Source: Thermotogae bacterium (GTDB lineage Bacteria > Thermotogota > Thermotogae > UBA12178). Taken from it: 35,346 nt of DNA. The notes below the pieces were generated by a model that was not told the origin of the DNA, did no database searches, and worked only from the letters and a program-made list of their open reading frames with translations. Below, piece after piece: positions 11,328 through 20,168 of this stretch. Positions within the stretch are counted from its first letter, which is position 1, and each line of letters starts with the position of its first letter. Made by a program: the position numbers and the translations under genes. The stretch covers positions 1 through 35,346 of the forward strand of contig JAGGZV010000042.1 of assembly GCA_021161835.1 (NCBI GenBank), read 5' to 3'.

Positions 11328-12027
11328 TGGAGTTCTGGTAGATCCCAGTGAAAGCTACGATATCACCGTCAAATACACTGTTCTACATTTGATCGGTGGA
11401 CGAGAAAACCTGCCTCGTGTGGAAGAAAATTCCATACGTGAGCTCAGAAGAAAGGGAAGATTCGGTGACGATTTCGATCTCACCGAGGTGATCGTGAGAG
11501 CTCTCATGTCAGGAGAGAGTTTGAGCGATGTGGTTGATTGTTTTCCCAGAGGAGCAGGTGTTGAGTGGGCTAGAAGACGCTGGCCGATGCATGTGGACAG
11601 GAATGAATTGATAAGGATTTTCAACACGTTTTATCTTGGAGATCTTTACGACGAAAGATCCTTCGAATTCGAGGGATTGTGGAAAAAAGACAGGGTTGTG
11701 GTTGACAAGGACCTGCTCAAAAGAGCTAACGATCGCTATCTCCTTGGAGTCATAACAGGCAGGAATGAGCTCGAATTACGCCTTGCATGTGAACTCATAG
11801 GGTTTCATTTTGAACATTACGTAACCAGGGAAATGTACATGAAACCTGATCCCATGTGTCTTAAAGTTCTGGTTAATGGAATGGATGGAATATATGTTGG
11901 TGATACGGTGAACGATGAACTCTTGGTAGAGAGATACAACGGTGAGTTTGGAGGAAACTTTGAATTCGTGATGGTAGGACGGGATTTCGAAGACGTCAAC
12001 GAGTTTCTGAAAAAGGTGCTCGAATGA
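11278..12027 (+). CDS. HAD-superfamily hydrolase, candidate histidinol-phosphatase
   Basis: HAD motifs 'DVDGVLVD', 'LGVITGR', 'MKPDP', 'YVGDTVND'; overlaps the 3' end of hisC (alternative ATG at 11311). Confidence 0.8.
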   Translation: MSSFALSKNIWMVFDVDGVLVDPSESYDITVKYTVLHLIGGRENLPRVEENSIRELRRKGRFGDDFDLTEVIVRALMSGESLSDVVDCFPRGAGVEWARRRWPMHVDRNELIRIFNTFYLGDLYDERSFEFEGLWKKDRVVVDKDLLKRANDRYLLGVITGRNELELRLACELIGFHFEHYVTREMYMKPDPMCLKVLVNGMDGIYVGDTVNDELLVERYNGEFGGNFEFVMVGRDFEDVNEFLKKVLE

Positions 12028-12115
12028 TCCCCGAGTTTTTCATCTTGTACTCCAGAGGAGAATGGTAGCGAACATAGTATAATATTTGTGTGGTCAAAAT
12101 TATGGAGGTGAATAG

Positions 12116-14578
12116 ATGTTCGATAAATTCACAGAAAAAGCAGCTAAAGCTGTTGTTGTGGCACAGGATGAGGCGAAGGCGATGGGACATCCTTATGTTG
12201 GTACCGAGCATTTGTTATTGGGCATTCTCAAGGTCGACGTTGGTCCCACCAGCCAGATACTCAAAGAGATGGGCATAAATTACGAACTTGTGAAAAGTGA
12301 GATCATAGCTATGGTGGGGTTGAACAAGGAAAGAACGGCGGGCTCTCCGCAGATGACTCCACGTGCCAAACGTATCCTTGAACTCGCGTACGACGAAGCC
12401 AAGTTTCTGAATCATGAAAAGATAAACGTTGAACATCTGTTGCTTGGCATAATACGTGAAGGAGAAGGCATAGCAGCACACCTGTTGAGGAGATTTGGAA
12501 TAAATCTTTCCCAGCTCAGAAAGAAAATAATCGAGACCATATCCATAGTGGAAGAAGAGGAAGAGCAGGAAATAGAACCCGTAGGCTACTCGCAGAGCTA
12601 TTTAAGACAATTGGAACCATTTGGGGTCAATTTGACGGCTCTGGCTGCTGAAGGAAAGCTTGATCCTGTCATTGGTAGGGAACAGGAAATCGAGAGGGTA
12701 ATACAGATACTTTCGAGGAGAAAAAAGAACAATCCCGCCTTAATAGGTGAACCGGGTGTGGGGAAAACGGCCATTGTCGAAGGTCTGGCGCAAAAAATCG
12801 TGAGGGGGGATGTGCCGGAAGTCTTGAAAAATAAAATTATATTCTCGTTGGACATCGCTTCACTTGTCGCAGGAACGAAGTACAGGGGAGAGTTCGAAAA
12901 GCGTTTGAAAAAACTACTGCAGATAATATCCAAAAACGGTAACATAATCGTCTTTATAGATGAGATGCATACAATCGTGGGTGCGGGGTCTGCTGAAGGT
13001 GCGGTGGATGCTGCAAACATATTGAAACCCGCTCTTGCAAGAGGAGAATTCAGGTGTATAGGTGCCACCACACCTGATGAGTATCGAAAATACATAGAGA
13101 AGGATGCAGCACTTGAAAGAAGGTTTCAGAAGATTTACGTTTCCGAACCTACCCCTGAGGAAACGCTGGAGATTCTGCGTGGATTGCGTTATAAGTACGA
13201 GATACACCATCGTGTGAGGTACACCGATGAAGCTCTTGAAGCCTCTGTGTACCTGTCCCAGAGGTACATAAGTGATCACTTTTTGCCGGATAAAGCGATA
13301 GATTTGATAGATGAAGCGGGGTCCAGGGCTCGATTGAAAGTATTGACCGTTCCCGAAAGCATAAGGAAAATCCTTAGAAGTATTGACGATCTTAGAACGA
13401 AAAAGGAGCTGGCTGTGGCCAATCAGGATTATGAAACCGCAGCGAAATTGAAGCAGATGGAGGCCGAAAAAGAGAAAGAGTATCAAAGAGAGTATGTGAA
13501 ATGGCGCAAGCAGGCTGAATCCACCATAGCGGTTGTAGATGTAGAGGATATAGCTGAAGTGGTTTCTGCATGGACCGGTATCCCGTTGAAGAAACTGGAA
13601 GAGTCGGAAATGGAGAAGTTGTTGAAACTGGAAAAAGTGTTGCATGAACGTATAGTGGGACAGGATGAAGCTATTCACGCTGTGGCACGTGCCATAAGAC
13701 GTGCCAGGAGTGGAATAAAGGATCCCAGACGGCCTGTAGGTGTTTTCCTCTTCCTTGGACCCACTGGTGTTGGAAAAACCGAGCTGGCGAAGGTGCTCGC
13801 CGAATATCTCTTTGGCGACGAAAAAACTCTTCTCAGGTTCGATATGTCGGAGTACATGGAAAGGTTCTCTGTTTCGAGACTCATCGGTGCTCCCCCAGGT
13901 TATGTGGGGTACGAGGAGGGTGGTACACTTACAGAACAGGTACGCAGAAGGCCATTCTCTGTCATTCTCTTCGATGAAATCGAAAAAGCCCATCCTGACG
14001 TTTTCAATCTGCTGCTTCAGATAATGGATGATGGCAGGCTTACGGATTCCCAGGGTAGAGTTGTGGATTTCAGAAATACGATAATAATAATGACGAGTAA
14101 TCTGGGTGGAGAGTTGATAAACAAGAGCAAGAGATCACTGGGGTTTGTCGAAACCGAAGACGAAGAAAGCGATTATGAAGCCATGAAAGAAACGGTGATG
14201 TCCGAGGTCAAGAAAACCTTCAGACCGGAATTTCTGAACAGAATAGATGAGATCGTGGTATTCCATGCTCTCACCAGGAAGCATGTGGAGGAGATAATAG
14301 ACATAGTGTTGAAGGATGTCAGGAAGCGGCTCGAAGCCAAGGGAATGGCTTTAAAACTGACCAAGAGCGCCAAGAACTTCCTGGTGGAGAAGGGTTACAG
14401 CCCTGTATATGGGGCGAGGCCATTGAAGAGAGCTATACAGACTTATCTTGAAGATCCACTAGCCGAGGCTATACTGCGTGGAGAGTTCGTTGAAGGAGAT
14501 ACCATCGTGTGCTCTGCAAAGAAAGGAAAGATCAAGTTCCGCAAGGAACGCAAAACCGAACCCAATCTTGTGGCATGA
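12116..14578 (+). CDS. clpC: ClpC-type AAA+ unfoldase
   Basis: Two Clp_N repeats ('GTEHLLLGIL', 'NVEHLLLGIIREGEG'), Walker A 'GEPGVGKT' and 'GPTGVGKT', a UVR-like segment 'ELAVANQDYETAAKLKQMEAEKE', C-terminal 'GYSPVYGARPLKRAIQ'. Confidence 0.93.
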   Translation: MFDKFTEKAAKAVVVAQDEAKAMGHPYVGTEHLLLGILKVDVGPTSQILKEMGINYELVKSEIIAMVGLNKERTAGSPQMTPRAKRILELAYDEAKFLNHEKINVEHLLLGIIREGEGIAAHLLRRFGINLSQLRKKIIETISIVEEEEEQEIEPVGYSQSYLRQLEPFGVNLTALAAEGKLDPVIGREQEIERVIQILSRRKKNNPALIGEPGVGKTAIVEGLAQKIVRGDVPEVLKNKIIFSLDIASLVAGTKYRGEFEKRLKKLLQIISKNGNIIVFIDEMHTIVGAGSAEGAVDAANILKPALARGEFRCIGATTPDEYRKYIEKDAALERRFQKIYVSEPTPEETLEILRGLRYKYEIHHRVRYTDEALEASVYLSQRYISDHFLPDKAIDLIDEAGSRARLKVLTVPESIRKILRSIDDLRTKKELAVANQDYETAAKLKQMEAEKEKEYQREYVKWRKQAESTIAVVDVEDIAEVVSAWTGIPLKKLEESEMEKLLKLEKVLHERIVGQDEAIHAVARAIRRARSGIKDPRRPVGVFLFLGPTGVGKTELAKVLAEYLFGDEKTLLRFDMSEYMERFSVSRLIGAPPGYVGYEEGGTLTEQVRRRPFSVILFDEIEKAHPDVFNLLLQIMDDGRLTDSQGRVVDFRNTIIIMTSNLGGELINKSKRSLGFVETEDEESDYEAMKETVMSEVKKTFRPEFLNRIDEIVVFHALTRKHVEEIIDIVLKDVRKRLEAKGMALKLTKSAKNFLVEKGYSPVYGARPLKRAIQTYLEDPLAEAILRGEFVEGDTIVCSAKKGKIKFRKERKTEPNLVA

Positions 14579-14623
14579 ATCCCGGCAATAGCCGGTTAAA
14601 AAAACAAAGAAGGAGGATGTGAC

Positions 14624-14893
14624 ATGGAGATTCTGAAGGTGAGTTCAAACTCCAATCCCAATAAGGTTGCCGGAGCAATCGCCGGTGCACTGGGGAAAAA
14701 TTCCATGGTGGAACTTCAGGCCATAGGTGCAGGAGCGGTAAATCAGGCAGTTAAAGCGGTTGTCATAGCCAACAGGTTTCTCGGCGAGCAGGGTAAGAAA
14801 CTCTTCATGGTTCCTGGCTTCATTGATATCGAGGTGGATGGAAAGGTTAGGACAGGTATGTCCATAAAGGTGTACCTGGATGAGAAGAAATGA
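14624..14893 (+). CDS. spoVS: Stage V sporulation protein S family protein
   Basis: 89 aa 'MEILKVSSNSNPNKVAGAIAGALG....QAIGAGAVNQAVKAVVIANRFL...' matches the SpoVS family; RBS ggagg upstream. Confidence 0.9.
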   Translation: MEILKVSSNSNPNKVAGAIAGALGKNSMVELQAIGAGAVNQAVKAVVIANRFLGEQGKKLFMVPGFIDIEVDGKVRTGMSIKVYLDEKK

Positions 14894-15146
14894 GGTTGTT
14901 GATCCCAACATTCAGATCGTTGCTGAAGCCTGTAAAGAAGATGAGGAACTGAGAAAGATCGTTCAGGCAATTGCTCGCATGAATCGAGAACAGAGGGAAG
15001 AATTCAAGCAGAAAGTCAACGAATACTTTTTCAACCGTGTTTCACCTGAAGATGTGGAAGCGTGGAAGTTCTACAAGTATATCCTCGAAGGTGACAGAGC
15101 CAGAACGATAGTGAGTATACTGGAGGAGGAAAAAGATGGAGCATGA
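14880..15146 (+). CDS. Hypothetical small helical charged protein (88 aa)
   Basis: Start overlaps the spoVS 3' end and its stop overlaps the next gene; charged, helix-like composition. Confidence 0.6.
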   Translation: MRRNEVVDPNIQIVAEACKEDEELRKIVQAIARMNREQREEFKQKVNEYFFNRVSPEDVEAWKFYKYILEGDRARTIVSILEEEKDGA

Positions 15147-16026
15147 AATGAGAGTGGGCGGTCAAGCTGTGATCGAAGGAGTGATGATGCGCGCACGCAG
15201 AACCGTTGTGGCAGTGAGAGCACCCGATGGAGAGATAAAGATATCCGTACTCGAGAATATTCCTTTGCCTCGAAGGACCCCTCTGTCCAGAATTCCTTTC
15301 CTGCGAGGAATAGTGGTGTTGGTAGATTCCATAGTAATCGGTATAAGGGCGTTGAACCTGTCGGCAAATCTGGCGTCAGGAGAAGAGGAAGAGTTCACCA
15401 CCAGAGATATGATCTTCTCATTGTTGTTGGCCATTGTTCTCGCTATCGGTATGTTCATGGTATTGCCGGTGTATCTGACCAGATTGATGGCGATCAGGGA
15501 TACGGGTGTTTTCGCTTTTGTAGAAGGGGTGTTGAGAGCCGGTGTTCTCGTGGTTTATCTGATGGTTATCTCTCTTTTTAAGGATGTCAAACGTCTTTTT
15601 CAGTACCACGGAGCTGAGCACAAAAGTGTACACACTTACGAAAATGGAAAACCACTGAACCTTACCAGTGCAAAAGATTTTTCCGTGCTTCATCCACGCT
15701 GTGGTACAACCTTCCTGGTGGTGGTTGTTCTGGTTTCAATAATCGTGTTCGGCATAGCCGATACTTTTCTGGGACGTTCAATCATGGATCGGGTGATTTC
15801 CAGAATAGTGCTCGTTCCTGTTATAGCTGCGATATCCTATGAAGTGCAGAGAATCGCTTCTAGAAAACCACGGAACTGGGTATCGAAGATTCTCCTAGCA
15901 CCTGGCATGTTGACGCAGAAGATCACCACCGCAGAACCAGATGATTCTCAGCTTGAAGTCGCACTTTCAGCGCTTCGAGCAGCTCTCAAATCTCCCGATG
16001 AGGATCAAAACGCAGAGAACCGCTAA
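15136..16026 (+). CDS. DUF1385 family membrane protein (YqhQ-like)
   Basis: 'VGGQAVIEGVMMRARRTVVAVR', 'FQYHGAEHKSVHTYENG', 'HPRCGTTFLVVVV' are DUF1385 hallmarks. Confidence 0.92.
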   Translation: MEHEMRVGGQAVIEGVMMRARRTVVAVRAPDGEIKISVLENIPLPRRTPLSRIPFLRGIVVLVDSIVIGIRALNLSANLASGEEEEFTTRDMIFSLLLAIVLAIGMFMVLPVYLTRLMAIRDTGVFAFVEGVLRAGVLVVYLMVISLFKDVKRLFQYHGAEHKSVHTYENGKPLNLTSAKDFSVLHPRCGTTFLVVVVLVSIIVFGIADTFLGRSIMDRVISRIVLVPVIAAISYEVQRIASRKPRNWVSKILLAPGMLTQKITTAEPDDSQLEVALSALRAALKSPDEDQNAENR

Positions 16027-16884
16027 TCCGTAGGCGATCATTGCGATAGAAAGTTTTAAACTGGAGAGCAGATTACACACGGCAGAAAATGTTATGAGTA
16101 TTATCACCACTTCACGGGCAGGTAACCCTCTGTCCAGAAGGGTGTAATGGGTGTGCAACCTGTCAGGATGAAAAGGAGATTTCCTTTTCAGCAGTCTTTT
16201 CACGACAACGTATGTGATTTCGTAAACGGGATATCCCATGAAGATCAACATTCTAAAACCTTCACCGTTGAAAAAGTGTGATTTCAGGCTCATCATTGCC
16301 AGCATGCTGCCAAGGAAATAACTTCCTCCATCACCCAGAAAGATACTACCGCGAACATTGAAGATCAGGAATCCCATGGTTGCAGCAACGAAAGGGAGTA
16401 GATCCAATGTTTTGTCCATCAGAGAATGTATCAAAACGGCCATGATGAACACACCTGCAGCCAGGCCATTCAAACCGTCTATGAAATTGAAAGCGTTTGT
16501 GATCGTAATCAACCACACGATCACAAGGATGTAAGTCAGCCACGGAGAAAGGAAATGCCCGAAAAGGGTGAGTTCCCAGTCGTAGAGCAGAACGGCTGAA
16601 ATCGAAATAATCAGTTGAAAACCCAGTTTCCACTTGTATCCCATGTTCAGGAAATCATCTGCAACACCGAGTATAAAGAACAGTGATGGTACAAGTATGT
16701 AATCGATTCCTCCACCGGCTACCAGAAGTGCGAGGTAAATCGCCACACCCCCAAGATGTGGAATAGGGTGTGCATGTCTTTTTCTACCATCGGGATGATC
16801 CAGAAAGAAACGCGATAGGTTGAAATGTGAGAAACAGTAACTCAACAACAGGGCTATGGCAAAGGCAATAGTTTCTTTCAGCAT
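15967..16884 (-). CDS. Undecaprenyl-phosphate glycosyl-1-phosphate transferase, WecA/TagO/MraY family
   Basis: 'HPIPHLGGVAIYLALL', 'GVADDFLNMGYKWKLGFQLI', 'NAFNFIDGLNGLAAGV', 'FLGDGGSYFLGSMLA'. Confidence 0.92.
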   Translation of the reverse strand: MLKETIAFAIALLLSYCFSHFNLSRFFLDHPDGRKRHAHPIPHLGGVAIYLALLVAGGGIDYILVPSLFFILGVADDFLNMGYKWKLGFQLIISISAVLLYDWELTLFGHFLSPWLTYILVIVWLITITNAFNFIDGLNGLAAGVFIMAVLIHSLMDKTLDLLPFVAATMGFLIFNVRGSIFLGDGGSYFLGSMLAMMSLKSHFFNGEGFRMLIFMGYPVYEITYVVVKRLLKRKSPFHPDRLHTHYTLLDRGLPAREVVIILITFSAVCNLLSSLKLSIAMIAYGLAVLCVLILIGRFESCSKR

Positions 16885-16885
16885 G

Positions 16886-18697
16886 TTAACTCTTTACCCT
16901 CATATCTGGAATGAATTTTTTGAGCAGATTAACCATTTCCGTATATTTTCTTCGTCTAGACATATTTATGCACGCGTATATCAGGCTGGTCAACTCTTCC
17001 ACACTCCATCGTTCCTGCGAATCTACTCTGTATATCTTGGGATGCGCGGTTGGAAGAAGGCGTTCATTGTCTGCATACAATTCTTCTACCAGTTTTTCAC
17101 CGGGTCGTATACCCGTGTACACTATTTTAATATCCTTATCCGGTTCGTATCCTGCAAGAACAATCATCTCACGGGCGAGTTTATCGATGGAGATCAGCTC
17201 CCCCATGTCCAGCACATAGAGGCTTCCACTATCTTCAAACGCGCCTGCCTGGATAACCAACGCCACCGCTTCGGATATGGACATGAAGAAGCGCTTCATT
17301 CTATGATCCGTTACCGTCACAGGCCCGCCACGTTCTATTTGCCTCTGGAATTTAGGTATAACACTTCCCCTGCTGCCAAGAACATTGCCAAAACGTACTA
17401 TCGAAAACCTGGTGACACATTCCGTTTGAGCGAGAGCCTTCACGTACATTTCTGCCAGTCTCTTGGATACTCCCATGAAGGACACTGGTTTAACTGCTTT
17501 GTCGGTGGAGATGAGAATCATTCTTTTAACACCGAAACGGCAGCACATGTCCGCCACCATCTTCGTACCGTGTGCGTTCACCCAGAATGCTTCCGAAGGA
17601 TTCTTCTCCATCAGATGGACATGCTTATGAGCCGCTGCATGGAAAACGATCTCGGGCTTGTATTCCTCAAATATTTCATTCAGCCGTGCCGGATTCGTGA
17701 TATCTCCTATTACACTGTGCACTCTGAGTTCCGGATACATTTCCCGAAGTTCCTCATGTATTTGATATATGGAATTTTCCCCTCGTCCCAGCAGAATCAA
17801 TTCATTGGGGGAAAAACGGGCAATCTGGCGGCATATCTCTGAGCCTATACTTCCCCCCGCTCCTGTAACCATGATTTTCTTTCCTTTGATATACTCAGCG
17901 ATGGATGGAATGTCTATCTTTATTTCCTCACGTCCCAGGAGATCCTGTATGGAAACCTCCCTCAACAGTGAAGCGGCGCTCCGCTTACTCATCAACTCGT
18001 ACAATTTCGGTAGTGTTTTAACTCTCACCTTTCTTCTGTCTATATACGACAGAATGCGTTTCATTTCTTCAGAACTCGCGGATGGTATTGCTATGATGAT
18101 CTCGTCTATCTCCAGGGAATCGACGAACTCCATGATGGCAGATATGGGACCGTACACCGGGACCCCGCGTATGGTACGACCTATCTTGCGAGGAGAATCA
18201 TCCACAAATCCAACGACTTTTCCGAGCTCCGGGCGATTCATGAAATCTTCCAGAAGTATGACGCCTCCTTCTCCAGCTCCAACGATCAGAATCCTCTTCC
18301 CGCGTGCCGAAGAGAATTTCCTGTGTCTCACGAACCATATCCAGAACAATCTGCTACCAACTATCATCACAAAGCTACCCATTGCCATCATGGCTCCAAC
18401 TGAGCGTGGAAGAACAAAGGCAGACCAGAAATAAAAGAGAACCACGTGTGATAGATACCCCAATGCCACAGCGCGCAGGAGTATGAACATATCGCGTTCA
18501 TCTGCATATGCCCATATTATTCTGTAGATACCATTTATGATATAGGATATGGTATATATTGGGATGCCCACACAGGTGGGGAATACGAAACGTGACATTG
18601 CAGCAATATCAAAGCCGAATCTGAAAAACAGAGCGGCTATAGCAGATAGGGTTGTAAGCCCCAGATCAATGGTGAACAACACCAATTTACGTCTCAC
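16886..18697 (-). CDS. Polysaccharide biosynthesis nucleoside-diphosphate-sugar epimerase/dehydratase, CapD/FlaA1/PglF-like
   Basis: N-terminal TM region plus 'MVTGAGGSIGSEICRQIARFSP', 'VFHAAAHKHVHLMEKNPSEAFWVNAHGTKMVAD', 'ISTDKAVKPVSFMGVSKRLAE'; likely GTG start at 18697 (ORF track start 18739). Confidence 0.9.
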   Translation of the reverse strand: MRRKLVLFTIDLGLTTLSAIAALFFRFGFDIAAMSRFVFPTCVGIPIYTISYIINGIYRIIWAYADERDMFILLRAVALGYLSHVVLFYFWSAFVLPRSVGAMMAMGSFVMIVGSRLFWIWFVRHRKFSSARGKRILIVGAGEGGVILLEDFMNRPELGKVVGFVDDSPRKIGRTIRGVPVYGPISAIMEFVDSLEIDEIIIAIPSASSEEMKRILSYIDRRKVRVKTLPKLYELMSKRSAASLLREVSIQDLLGREEIKIDIPSIAEYIKGKKIMVTGAGGSIGSEICRQIARFSPNELILLGRGENSIYQIHEELREMYPELRVHSVIGDITNPARLNEIFEEYKPEIVFHAAAHKHVHLMEKNPSEAFWVNAHGTKMVADMCCRFGVKRMILISTDKAVKPVSFMGVSKRLAEMYVKALAQTECVTRFSIVRFGNVLGSRGSVIPKFQRQIERGGPVTVTDHRMKRFFMSISEAVALVIQAGAFEDSGSLYVLDMGELISIDKLAREMIVLAGYEPDKDIKIVYTGIRPGEKLVEELYADNERLLPTAHPKIYRVDSQERWSVEELTSLIYACINMSRRRKYTEMVNLLKKFIPDMRVKS

Positions 18698-18701
18698 CTT
18701 T

Positions 18702-20168
18702 TCACCACCGTGTGGTAAGCTCCGTATCCGTTTCCACAACTATGTTGTACTTTTCGAGAAGTGCCCGTACATCTTCAACGGTGTACACGCGCACCAGCTG
18801 TATCAGATTGTTGCTGAGCAATCTGTAAGCAGGATTCTTCGCTTCGAATTCTTCAAATGATAGCACCTCATCGCTTTTCTCGTCGTACAACAGTACTTTA
18901 TTCACCGTGAATTCTTCAGGATGTACCAGTGTCAACTTGTAAGGAGTATCCACCACAAAGAAATCCTCGAATTTTTCCAGGAGCTCGATCAGCTTTAACC
19001 TGTCCTGCTCCGGAAGATCTTTTTTGGTAAGGATTTCTTGTATTCGTTTCTTCATCCTGTTGAGGATGTCTTCTGCCACCCCTTGACTGACCACCGCGGG
19101 GTCTATTCCCCTGGTTGTAAAAGGTCTTTCAATGAGTAATTTCCAGAGATCACGCCTTATGAGTCTGTGGAGTGTTTCAAAAGCCTCCATCAATTCCTCC
19201 TCTTCCGCTGCTAATTCTTCTTTCTCAACGAGTTTACTGGCTTCGTGAAGGATTTCGATGAATATCCCGTGATCCGTCAACATCAGAAAATTCTTGAGAT
19301 CTTTAACCCTTTCTTCCAGTTTCAGGATTCGATACGCTTTTCGAAGTATCCTCTGTATCATGAGATCAACGGCGCGGGAAGTTTTGTGAAAGTAAACATT
19401 TTTATACATCATGAACCTTCCAAATAGAACGGTGTATATGTCATCTATAACCTTGGTGTTGTAGAGTAAGTTACCATCTTTTATGAGAGCGTGATTAACT
19501 ATTCTGTCCAGCGCTCCCGTTCCAAAGTGCCGAGTACCGCTGAAATAAGAATCCCTGAGAACGAAATCCAATCTATCCGCTCCTAGAGGGCCTTGAACAA
19601 TGTTAAATTCAACACTTCCAATCGTCTCACCTTCATAAATTTCGACGACATCCTTCAACAGCTGGAAAACACTTTCTACGATGTTTGAATCACTCAGTCC
19701 GAGCACCTGCAACTGAGAACGTATACCCTCCAGAACGCGTTCATCTTCAATTCTTTTCAATCTTCTATCAACTTCCTCTGGCAGTATTTCCAGAATGATC
19801 CGTTTTCTGTATTCATCGTGCCCCTCTGTTATTCCCAGTTTTTCTTTGAAGATCACTTCGTCAAACTGGTGGCTGTATGGACCATGTCCAATGTCGTGAA
19901 GCAAGCCTGCCAATCGTAGAAGTGTGAACTTAAGAGGATCTTTGAAAAGATGTTGAGCGTACATACCACATATGTGCATGGTACCGAGAGAATGTAGGAA
20001 CCGCGTGTGTGTAGCTCCCGGATAAACGAATTCCGCCCCGGCCAATTGTGAAAGGAAACGCAATCTCTGTACCGGCAGCGTATCAACTATCAATATTTCC
20101 AATGGCATGAGTTTTATCTCACCATGTACTGGATCTCTGGAAACCTTATGGTACAATCCATCCATCAT
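18702..20168 (-). CDS. HD-domain phosphohydrolase (dGTPase/SAMHD-like)
   Basis: 'DPVHGEIKLMPLEILIVDTLPVQRLRFLSQLAGAEFVYPGATHTRFLHSLGTMHI', 'GLLHDIGHGPYSHQFD', 'GPLGADRLDFVLRDSYF'; ATG at 20168 overlaps the previous stop (ATGA). Confidence 0.88.
   Translation of the reverse strand: MMDGLYHKVSRDPVHGEIKLMPLEILIVDTLPVQRLRFLSQLAGAEFVYPGATHTRFLHSLGTMHICGMYAQHLFKDPLKFTLLRLAGLLHDIGHGPYSHQFDEVIFKEKLGITEGHDEYRKRIILEILPEEVDRRLKRIEDERVLEGIRSQLQVLGLSDSNIVESVFQLLKDVVEIYEGETIGSVEFNIVQGPLGADRLDFVLRDSYFSGTRHFGTGALDRIVNHALIKDGNLLYNTKVIDDIYTVLFGRFMMYKNVYFHKTSRAVDLMIQRILRKAYRILKLEERVKDLKNFLMLTDHGIFIEILHEASKLVEKEELAAEEEELMEAFETLHRLIRRDLWKLLIERPFTTRGIDPAVVSQGVAEDILNRMKKRIQEILTKKDLPEQDRLKLIELLEKFEDFFVVDTPYKLTLVHPEEFTVNKVLLYDEKSDEVLSFEEFEAKNPAYRLLSNNLIQLVRVYTVEDVRALLEKYNIVVETDTELTTRW

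Noticed and set aside
12060-12115. clpC promoter at TATAAT ~12079
   Set aside because: A -10-like box is present, but no acceptable -35 at 16-18 nt was found; too weak to annotate.
12914-13993. 359-aa minus-strand ORF inside clpC
   Set aside because: Shadow ORF antisense to a well-supported clpC; low-complexity Phe/Ser-rich translation with no family resemblance. The same applies to other long antisense ORFs (e.g. 5916-6677, 16856-17842, 22462-23181, 27570-28160).
14582-14605. Rho-independent terminator after clpC
   Set aside because: The CCGGCAATAGCCGG hairpin is followed by TTAAAAAAAC rather than a T-run on the plus strand, so it is not a canonical terminator.
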